Shown here in pieces: positions 54,066 through 62,180 of a DNA stretch of 64,000 bases (position 1 is its first letter; each line of letters starts with the position of its first letter). Below the pieces are notes generated by a model, which did no database searches, was not told the DNA's origin, and saw only the letters and a list, made by a program, of their open reading frames with translations. A program made the position numbers and the translations under genes. This DNA is from Chaetoderma sp. LZ-2023a. Its lineage: Eukaryota > Mollusca > Caudofoveata > Chaetodermatida > Chaetodermatidae. The stretch spans positions 53,526,269-53,590,268 of the forward strand of contig CM067367.1 in the NCBI GenBank assembly GCA_034401795.1. Reading direction: 5' to 3'.

Positions 54066-56492
54066 ATGTTGGACATTCTTCAGAGGTCTAGAAGGAGACC
54101 TCAGAGGCCAGATCTGCAAAAGATCCAGCAGACTGTCCAGAACGCCTCCTACCTCTGCTACACCCATACCTATCGCATCCGTCATATCGAAGACGGTAGG
54201 GTGATGCTCTTCCACAAGAATGCTCCAAAAAGCCCATGGCTGAACACGATAGGAGCAGCTCAGGACTGGGTGGCAGCAAGAGAGCACGCCCGCCTCGACA
54301 CAGACAATATCGATCGACCCAACACCAAGTGGGCTTTCGTTCGATCAATCAACAGTGAGGTCAGGGCTGTCATCGACTGCCAACCTCTGCTTGGGATAGG
54401 CCTCCTCCCAGACTGGCTACAACCGAAGAAGAGTATGACTGCTCTCGACACCTACAGGGACAACATGTGTCCCTGGAGATGTCTAGCAGTCCACCGAGGA
54501 GCGAGAGTTGATAGAAGTACAGCTCCTGCATGAGAGCTTGCCACACAGTTCTACGGCAAGACAGTAACAGTACCTGACGTATGCAAGACCTCGCTGGATC
54601 AGCTGGACAAAGGTAGAGTTCTTCGCCAAGAGCGAGATTCGCGTGTATGAAGCAACTGAAGAGGGCACCTGGCACTTGATCAGGCAAGTGGCTCACTACT
54701 GTGACACCATGACCATCGGAGTGTGGGACCACCATGCCTTCTACATCAAGAACATCTCCAAGCTGGCACATACACTAGTCTGCAGTCACTGTCAGCAGAG
54801 GTTTACACAGGCATGCAATCTTCAACGCCACGCTGATCACTGTACAGGTGGCAAAACAACAATTGTGTGTCATGGCGAGAAGGTTGATGCACCAGAGTCT
54901 GCATATGAGAAAGCCTTCTATCCACCCCAACCATCCAGTTCAGCGGCTACTCGTTGGATCGACTATGCGTCGAGAAACAGAGGCGTACACATACACCATG
55001 TAGAGTGTGGGAACGGGGGCGAGCGTTGGATCGAGAGCCGCCCCCGTAGATGGTTATGAGCCGACCACCAACACCGTTTACCAGTTCCATGGCTGTTACT
55101 GGCATGGGTGCCCACAACACCAGCGAGGTGAGGATGCCAAACAAAGATACCGCAAGACAGTCCTGAGAGAGGAGAAGCTGAGAGCATCTGGATGCACGCT
55201 TGTGGTACAGTGGGAGTGCTGTATAAAACGCTGTCCAAGTGTCCCTAAACGAATTCAGACTAATGGAGACTCTCACGATCGAGAGTACTCACATACCCAT
55301 CTCTGTGTCAGTTGGCTGCTCCTTAGATGGTGCCACGAGTGAGCCCACTCACCTCTGCAATCCTGACCCCAAAGAAATGATCAGAGAGTTCATGCCGGTG
55401 ATCCAACGGCGAGAATATCTAATCCAGACAAGGGTTAGGGAACAGTACATACTGACAGACCTGGAAAAGCTCCCAAAGCAACAGCAGCAACTGATCAATG
55501 AGTGGTGTGACCAAGTGCCTGTACTTGGGTTCAACTCTGGGCGGTATGACCTGAACCTCGTCAAGAAGTACTTTGTCGATGAGCTGACTGACAGTATAGG
55601 CACAGTGAAAGTCGCCAAGAAGGCTAGTCAGACCATGTTCCTCATATCACCTGAGCTATGGTTTCTCGATGTGCTGAATTACCTCGGCCCAGGAGTCTCG
55701 TAGGAGGTATGGGTCAAAGCTTACGGGTGTACACAGCAGAAGAGCTGGTTCCCGTATGAATGGTTTGACACACCTGAGAAGCTCAACTATCCAGGGCTTC
55801 CTGACTACTCAGCATGGACATCTAAGCTCAAGGGTGGCTACCTCTTGACGCGATCAGAGTGGGAACAGTGTAACCAGACATTCAGTGAGCATGGAATGCG
55901 GACATTCGTTGACTGGCTGCGATACTACAACAACCTGGACATCTGTCCATTCATCGAAGCCCTAGAGCGGATGCGGGAGTTCTACACATAATGAGAAATA
56001 AACATCCTCAAAGAAATGGTGTCTCTCCCAGGTGTGGCACTGCAGTACCTCCTACGTGGAACTGCTCAGCACATGCCGGGTGTTAGCCTCTATTCACCGA
56101 GCAAGGAAGCCTATGAGATGCTGAAGGGTGCTGTTGTTGGAGGTCCCAGCATCATGTTCACCAGATACCACGAGGCTGGTGTGACTCGAATCCGCCAGAG
56201 TGAGCGTGTCTGCCAATGTCTACCCGGCTACGACGCAAATGCTCTGTACCTGTCAACGATGGCCAAAGAGATGCCATGTGGTAAGGAGACAGTGCGCCAT
56301 TGGTCCGGTGCCAGTGGTGTAGTTAGCTTTAAGGAGGCTCTCCTAGCAGACAGCTGGTTTGGGTTTGCTGAGGTGGATATAGAGGTCCCCAAGGCTCTGT
56401 GGGAAAAGTTTGAGGAAATGCCTCCTCTCTTCTATAACAGCGAGATCCCAGTAGAGGCAATCTCTTCTGACATCTGGAACGCCACCTTATGA
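54066..56492 (+). pseudogene. Protein-primed-type DNA polymerase B, broken and truncated
   Basis: Open pieces: 54066-54533 (N-terminal region with ALDTYRDNMCPWRCLAVHRG), 54643-55059 (zinc-finger-like CSHCQQRF...NLQRHADHC, then a GGER motif), 55007-55210 (VYQFHGCYWHGCPQH), 55239-55703 (3'-5' exonuclease, VLGFNSGRYDLNLVKKYF and FLDVLNYLGPG), an interrupted stretch, then 56016-56492 (GGPSIMFTRYHEAG and polymerase motif A GYDANALYLSTM). Stops occur at about 54534, 55703 and 55991 with frameshifts near 54540, 55050 and 55230. The gene ends after motif A; the B and C motifs (including the catalytic DTD-type box) are absent. This N-terminal layout is typical of Polinton/Maverick PolB. It cannot make an active polymerase. 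Confidence 0.88.
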
Positions 56493-56803
56493 CCAAGATA
56501 GTAGGTCCGCCGCTGGATGGCTTTCTTGATCTTACACTTCTGCGCCATCTCCTCTTCCCACTTTATGACATCTGGCCCATCCTCGTCTGTGAAGACACCT
56601 GGCTCATCATCATATGTGAAGACATCTGGCTCATCGTCGTATGTGAAGACATCTGGCTCATCGTCGTCTGTCAAGACTCCTGCCTCCCGCTTTACTCTCC
56701 TCCCGGAGGGCCTGTCAGTATCGGGAACCTTCCCTGTTCCTTCGGCTCCTTGCCTTGCTGGCAGCCTGTTGATACCAGCTCTCCCGCTGTAGTCGCTCTC
56801 CAT
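56432..56803 (-). CDS. Hypothetical 123-aa ORF with DDEPDVFTY repeats
   Basis: A minus-strand frame starting MESDYSGRAGINRLPA, basic at first (PSGRRVKREAG). Three to four tandem copies of DDEPDVFTY-like nonapeptides follow, encoded by a 27-bp tandem repeat at about 56577-56680, then WEEEMAQKCKIKKAIQR. It overlaps the PolB end by 61 bp in opposite sense. Unknown function; the acidic repeats suggest an interaction segment. Replacement of the PolB catalytic part by this segment points to recombination. Confidence 0.4.
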   Translation of the reverse strand: MESDYSGRAGINRLPARQGAEGTGKVPDTDRPSGRRVKREAGVLTDDDEPDVFTYDDEPDVFTYDDEPGVFTDEDGPDVIKWEEEMAQKCKIKKAIQRRTYYLGHKVAFQMSEEIASTGISLL

Positions 56804-56905
56804 CTTGTTGACAGATCTGTTACAGTGCGAGCATCTGTGCGGCCTTTGGGCAACCCTCTATCGGGTTCATCATCTCGGCAAAGGGCAGATATTCCTGGTG
56901 TGATA

Positions 56906-57289
56906 TCATGTTGTCGTCAGGTCAATGAGTAATAAGAGTGTAAACTCTAAATGGGCATCCAATATCCCATCTGTGCTAGCATATATGTTAATGGAGGGGC
57001 TTTCAAACAGCTGATTTACAGGTGTGAACAGGCTAGGACTGATAGCTTTCCATAGGTTGCTGTTGGCAGCTGGGAGATACTCTATCATGTCCCGGCCGAC
57101 TTCTACCAGTGAGCTGCTGTGTGCACTGCCCGGAGGTTCATGTAGCACATCAGCGTGTATGTATGTTGTGCCCCACTGGGGCACCTCGAAGAGGACCCAT
57201 TCTACATGGTACTGTACCACCCGTCTCCCCTCTAGAGAGGGTGGGATTACATTCTCACCACCGGAGAGCAGCAGTCGGACAATCGGCAT
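56906..57289 (-). CDS. Hypothetical 127-aa ORF
   Basis: Starts MPIVRLLLSGGENVIPPSLE and contains VVQYHVEWVLFEVPQWGTTY and FESPSINIYASTDGIL. Balanced composition and lack of repeats make it look coding. It is divergent from the 57328 ORF with a 38-bp gap that includes TATATCTTC, so a shared divergent promoter is possible. The beta-rich pattern could fit a structural protein, but no family is recognised. Confidence 0.45.
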   Translation of the reverse strand: MPIVRLLLSGGENVIPPSLEGRRVVQYHVEWVLFEVPQWGTTYIHADVLHEPPGSAHSSSLVEVGRDMIEYLPAANSNLWKAISPSLFTPVNQLFESPSINIYASTDGILDAHLEFTLLLLIDLTTT

Positions 57290-57327
57290 GGTTATATCTT
57301 CTGTTTAAACCCCTCCTATAGCATGCT

Positions 57328-58182
57328 ATGGAACCCATATTTGCCCACTCGACTGGTCTTGCTGACCTGGCAGATGTGTACGCAGTTGATGCTGCCAAGG
57401 TAGAAGAGAGCGATGGCAAGTCATTCACCCTACAGTACGAAGCAAACTCAAAGGAATTCTCCCTCCACCCCAATGGTGGTGATGGGGTGGAGCTGCTCAC
57501 AGACCTCAAGGATGTGTCGAAGGAGCGCATGGGTCGTAACATAGATGGCCACAAGATCGTGTTTCGGTACGATTTCCCGAAGAGGAAGTACATCCTCGAG
57601 CCATTGATTGAGCTCTCGGATACAGAAGTGGCAGACATCAACACCCTAAATAACGACCTCAGCTTTCATCTGGTCAAACCCTATTCGAGCAGTGCCCCGC
57701 CGTTGAGCCATGATGGTCTGCTATTGACCGTGGCAAAAAACCTGCATTTCATGTTTGAGAAGAATGAAGTGTGGTACCGCGCTGGACCTGGTGGTGACTG
57801 GCAAACATGGTTGCCACTATATAGGCCAACTGCAGTCTTTGACATAGAGGTTACTCCCCTCTCCACTGTTGTGAAAAGGGATGGGACAGTTCGAAAGCTC
57901 TACAATCAGGGATCATCCTTCCTCGCCTACATAGAGGAAGGTGTCTCCCTGACGAGGGTGGGTCACTGGATCAGGGTTACAGGTGGAAAGCTCCTTCTGC
58001 GTCATCCATTCGATGGACCAGAAGAAGCTGTTAACCTCCAGGAGGGCATCCTACGGATAGATGGTGTGTCACATGTCTCCAAAGTCAAGGGTGCTGTTAA
58101 ACTGCTTCAGCGAGTCGGACTCACTAGCCCGCAAATGACTCATATAGTCCTAGAGCTACATTTCTTAGCTGGTGGCAGCTAG
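57328..58182 (+). CDS. Intact unknown 284-aa protein
   Basis: The longest unbroken frame in the 8.4-kb element: MEPIFAHSTGLADLADVYAV, then GKSFTLQYEANSKEFSLHPN, HKIVFRYDFPKRKYILEP, GGDWQTWLPLYRPTAVFDIE, RVTGGKLLLRHPFDGPE and a C-terminus ending ELHFLAGGS. No signal peptide or membrane segment. Alternating hydrophobic strands suggest a beta-rich fold. I do not recognise the family. Its survival while PolB and the nuclease are broken is notable. A 26-codon frame (58201-58281, MKITIDLDGTGLDLAQIFLE) follows after 18 bp. Confidence 0.65.
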   Translation: MEPIFAHSTGLADLADVYAVDAAKVEESDGKSFTLQYEANSKEFSLHPNGGDGVELLTDLKDVSKERMGRNIDGHKIVFRYDFPKRKYILEPLIELSDTEVADINTLNNDLSFHLVKPYSSSAPPLSHDGLLLTVAKNLHFMFEKNEVWYRAGPGGDWQTWLPLYRPTAVFDIEVTPLSTVVKRDGTVRKLYNQGSSFLAYIEEGVSLTRVGHWIRVTGGKLLLRHPFDGPEEAVNLQEGILRIDGVSHVSKVKGAVKLLQRVGLTSPQMTHIVLELHFLAGGS

Positions 58183-58297
58183 CCCCTGCCCCTGAGGGGA
58201 TGAAGATCACTATCGATCTGGATGGAACAGGGCTCGATCTGGCACAGATATTTCTTGAGGGGTTCACTCTGTTCAGTTTAACTCTTCATATATAGCC

Positions 58298-58657
58298 ATG
58301 ATTCTCATCATACTGCTCGTGCTGGTGTCTACAGCAGTGGCACAGGGCGCTGAGACTGCCATAATATTGGATGCCAAGTGGGCCCACTTCCAGGATGACC
58401 CCCAGTACAATCCTTGGGTGGACCCGTTGCGGAGAAACATTTACGACCGCTTTCACCCACGTGAAGAGATCGAGTCTGTCTGCCACTTCTATGGTGTGGA
58501 GAGGGTAGGATGTGGTTGTCTGCTGGAGACACCTGCTCAGCACCAGCTTCTCTGCGTAACATGTGAACATGCCAGAGTCTGCCGTGGGGCAAATGCTAAG
58601 CACTTAACATCCTACCAGGTGAGGGTTGTCAAGGTAGATGGAAGACACTATGGGTAG
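58298..58657 (+). CDS. Small secreted-type Cys-containing protein (119 aa)
   Basis: MILIILLVLVSTAVAQG is a clear signal peptide with a likely cut after AQG or VAQ. The mature part has ILDAKWAHFQDDPQYNPW, then a Cys-rich stretch VCHFYGVERVGCGCLLETP and LLCVTCEHARVC, with seven Cys overall. No family recognised. It is on the plus strand downstream of the 284-aa ORF and converges with the nuclease gene. Secretion is inferred from the leader only. Confidence 0.5.
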   Translation: MILIILLVLVSTAVAQGAETAIILDAKWAHFQDDPQYNPWVDPLRRNIYDRFHPREEIESVCHFYGVERVGCGCLLETPAQHQLLCVTCEHARVCRGANAKHLTSYQVRVVKVDGRHYG

Positions 58658-58717
58658 TCCCATCATGCCGATGCGACTCTGGCAGAGACTATGTGTGTGT
58701 CTGAAGCTACACAGAAT

Positions 58718-58720
<3 letters not shown>

Positions 58721-58787
<67 letters not shown>

Positions 58788-58790
58788 AGG
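58721..58790. repeat. GA microsatellite
   Basis: About 35 GA dinucleotides, between the two convergent genes of the 8.4-kb element. Confidence 0.95.
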
Positions 58791-58913
58791 CTGACGACTG
58801 ACTGGTATCCTGAGGGGGTTCTCCCGGACATGGGCTCCACATGGGCTGCCACGGTCTTACATGTTCAGGAGAACAGCAGCTCCCCCCCCTCACATGTCCC
58901 CTATGCCCCAGCT

Positions 58914-60161
58914 AGAGCATGTCGAAGAAGTCCTGGATCTGGCCCTCGGTCACAGAGCCTGGCGGCAAGATCTTGCCACGTAGTTTCCGTTGCTCCATGG
59001 CGCGTGTCTGACAAATGGCCTCATAGGCGGTGCACGGGTTGGGTGACTCACGGATCTGCATGGCAAGTGTGGTGAGCTTGTTGATGCGGGGCTAGTTTTT
59101 GGCCAGGAACCCGGGGTTGCATTCCACGGGAACGTAGTTGATCTCAAAGACCTTCCAGGGGATGACGCCCAGCAGGTAGTGGCAGTCGGGCGTAACTGCC
59201 GCCAGGGCATCTATAATGCTGTGGTCGAAGAGGTTGCCATGGCTGTCCGTGAAGCGCGGGTCAACATGCTGCGTCAGGTACTCGTGTCGGCCCATGAGGC
59301 CCATCATCATGGAGGGGGCAGCTGCCGAAGTCAACCGGGTCGACTATCTTGGCATCAGATACCACTCCGAAGTAGCTGAACTGCATCAGCCAGGCCTCAT
59401 AGTCTGGCTCGCCATCATGGCCGATGGACTGCAAGTCATTGCTGCTAGCCGAGCCGCGGGGCATAGATGGCGGTCATGGCCCAGGCCACAGATCAGCCCC
59501 AGCCCTTTTTGTCACGGTAGTGGTAGTCCTCGTTGTACTTGGGGCTGTCGCCGAGGTCTTCGAGCACACAGATGCGGTAGACCACGTCGATGTAGAGTCC
59601 GAATGTTGTCTACCGGCGACAGCTCGAGGCCCGACCAGACCTGCGGCAGGTAGTAGTGGGGTATGTCTCCCTTGGGGCGCTGGCTGTGGGGGGGGGGGCC
59701 TTGAACTCCAAAAGTACCACCACTGTTTGGACTTCGTACTCCTTGTCGTCGACCTCCGGGTTGGTGTACAGGATTTGCCACCCCTCATCGGAGTCGCATT
59801 GCCACACCAGGTTGAGTAGACAGTAGCCGTCAGGGCTGTTGGCATGTTCCCGGTAGCCCAGCCACCCACCGTCGACGTGGATGTCAGTGCCCCGCGTGCG
59901 CATCCCGCAGTTGATCTCGAGCAGGCGCGCGCTCATGGCCTTAAAGAGAGTCTCCACCAGCATGCCGCGCTGCCGCCGCCAGGTCTTGACCCCGCACTTC
60001 TGGCCCAGAACCTCCTCGAAGCTCGAGTAGGGGTTCCACCCCATGATGGTGGTCAGTTCGGAGCTGCCTACCATTGTTGCTTTGTTCTGCAGCCATCCCA
60101 GGCTGCGCTGTCGTGGGGCATCCACGAACAGTTGGATAAACTGATCAAGGTTCTGTTCCAT
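58914..60161 (-). pseudogene. YqaJ/lambda-exonuclease-like nuclease, frameshifted
   Basis: Starts MEQNLDQFIQLFVDAPRQRS. The nuclease core is in 60161-59690: VGSSELTTIMGWNPYSSFEE, RGMLVETLFKA, ANSPDGY (the catalytic Asp) and VVLLEFKAP (the ExK motif). The GSSE...G.NPY..F...L pattern is that of YqaJ-like viral recombinases. Just after FKAP a long G-run (about 59687-59698) shifts the frame; it continues as GDIPHYYLPQVWSGLELSP and RICVLEDLGDSPKYNEDYHY, then SYFGVVSDAKIVDPVDF, then MGRHEYLTQHVDPRFTDSHG and IPWKVFEINYVPVECNPGF. A TAG at about 59095 and a final open part to QDFFDML follow. About 415 codons originally. Likely role: 5'-3' resection for recombination or replication. Confidence 0.75.
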
Positions 60162-60235
60162 CTTGGTCTGGATGGCGTCTTCCTTCTGGTGTGGTTGATC
60201 GGTGATCAGTGGTGTATATCACTGTGGAGGCTTGT

Positions 60236-60461
60236 CTCTAAATGGACGTTCAGACCGTATTATGTGTGGTAGTAGTAGTGTCGGAATATGATACTACTTC
60301 CCTCAACTGGCCGCCATTCGGCGATCCATGGTGGCCCCCACCGCCCTCTCAATCCCTGGGGTCCTCCACACCAACCACCTGTCTCAACAACCCTATGCCC
60401 CAGGGATCGAGAGCCAAACGGCTGCCAGTTGAGGGAGGTGGTATCATTTTAATTCCGACCA
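60236..60461. repeat. Right inverted terminal repeat with internal hairpin
   Basis: Reverse complement of 52035-52283 with differences. Inner arm GTCGGAATATGATACTACTT... and outer arm ...GGTGGTATCATTTTAATTCC. The outer arm lacks about 20 bp present at the left end (between GATCGAGAG and CCAAACGGC), so the hairpin is shorter. The loop region TCCTCCACACCAACCACCTG differs from the left loop. Confidence 0.85.
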
Positions 60462-61661
60462 TACTACTTGTTCCAATGTGTCCAAATATGCACTGCAGGC
60501 CTGTAAATAAACTAACTAATTCACATTTACAACTATATGTTTTCGCAGTGCTATCTTTATTTGCAGTGTTATCTAGCTAACAAGTATCCGAAGATACGGG
60601 GGAGATGTATGTAAATCAGCACTTTAACCATCACCGCTCGGAAACCCCTGATAGTTTCCCAGGGTCGGATCCGATCAATGTGCTGATGGGGAGTCCAGAC
60701 AATTAATAAGCCATGCGGCTGATGGATCATGGAAAGAGACAATAACTTAATATATAAGAGGCCCTATAGGTAACTAGCCAATTTTACACAACCTTGCCGG
60801 AGTGCGGGGCTACATTACTGCAACAACCGGAAAAGAGGCGCACACTATATGTCTCTAGATGAAGAAATTGTCCCTAATGACATTAACCTATCCTATCGAG
60901 CTGAATAGTAAGGTTTAGTCGGTAACATGCCTGGCCCAAACAATTAGAGCACGGTCAGCAACTTCAATGTAAAATTGATGATGGCGGGAATAAAGTGATG
61001 TGGATATATCTATTGCTGTATAGTTTTTCCTAGCGTACTGCAGTCCAAAGTTTTCTACAATTAAACAAAACATATTAATTGAATGGCTAACTGCCATATA
61101 CAACTAACCAATGCAATAAATAGAATGTAATTAAACGAGGTAGTTAAATATCACAAATTGATCAACTTAAATGGTGCAGCTAGTTGAAAGCACCTACAGT
61201 AAACAAGGATAATATTCACAGTAAAACAGAAATTATAAATTGCGGTCTTAAGACCAGTAAGGTACCTATTAGTCATCAGTACCATATACAGAAATGATAA
61301 TTGAATGTACAATAGTATAGCTACTTAAGTACATAATAGTCATTGGTACGGAACAGGCTACTATGTTGCTGAAATTGAGGCGCTAACATATTCATAGCGC
61401 GAGTCGACACGTTCTCTGAAGCTGGAGAGATTTCCGCAGGCAGATTTCCGCAGCTGATTTCTGCAGACTGGTCTCTGCAAGCGGACTCCTCCGGACAGGG
61501 TAGACACAGTACACACTCAGGACAGTGAAACAGAGCAGTGAAGAAATGTCTATTAGATAGTCTTTGTAACTAATATACAATTTATACGGAAGTGAGAAAG
61601 TTATCCGTCCGGTGATGGAAGTAGTAAAGTTGAAGTTTGCCCATTAACAGAGAGGGCTGTA
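60462..61661. other. Intergenic, no gene recognised
   Basis: AT-rich; short Cys-free frames only. A cluster around 61425-61475 repeats GATTTCCGCAG / TTTCTGCAGAC. No supported gene. Confidence 0.5.
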
Positions 61662-62114
61662 TATTCAAGATTCAAGATTCAAGATTCAATATTATTTATT
61701 TGCTTCTTGGATACCAATTTACATATTTTCAATACAGGTTGTCCGCCGAAGGCATTTCCTATAGTGGTGGCGGACACCTAACATTAAACATACATATACA
61801 ATTACACATGTGAGATATACTTGTGAATGTACAGATACGGTACTGAGCTAAGTAGACATAGAAAAAATAACAAATGATACAATACATCTATGTTTTTCCT
61901 TTTAGTTATTGAGATTAGAGATTTATATTTGGGGGGTGGGTGGTGGGGGGAGGAAGGAAGGGGGATGTGTGTGTGTGTGTGGGGGGGGGGGGGGGGTCAT
62001 GCATGCTAATTACCCCAGCTCAACCCATAGGTTGCTATTTAGTAGTAGCACTTGTTGAGTTGCATCAGATTGAAGGAAGTAGTAGTCACGATAGCTGTAA
62101 TAGTGCATTATGAT

Positions 62115-62180
<66 letters not shown>

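Larger units (their letters stand above)
52030..60466. mobile_element. 8.4-kb hairpin-ended element with PolB and YqaJ-like nuclease
   Basis: Inverted terminal repeats (52035-52283 and 60236-60461) each contain a long internal palindrome. TACTA lies just outside both ends (52030-52034 and 60462-60466), a candidate 5-bp target duplication. Inside, left to right: unknown frames, SAP-like ORF (+), broken DNA polymerase B (+), two minus-strand ORFs, an intact 284-aa ORF (+), a small secreted-type ORF (+) and a broken YqaJ-like nuclease (-). PolB is of the protein-primed Polinton/Maverick type, but the usual Polinton integrase, FtsK-like ATPase, protease and capsid genes are not seen, and neither the length nor the 5-bp duplication fits a standard Polinton (15-20 kb, 6 bp). 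It could be a deleted Polinton relative, a bidnavirus-like PolB element or an unclassified family. Confidence 0.65.

Noticed and set aside
52030..60466. Complete Polinton/Maverick or an active virus
   Set aside because: PolB lacks motifs B and C and has several stops; no integrase, packaging ATPase, protease or capsid gene was recognised.
61380..61600. Possible LTR around the repeated GATTTCCGCAG segments
   Set aside because: No matching second LTR, primer-binding site or polypurine tract was found.
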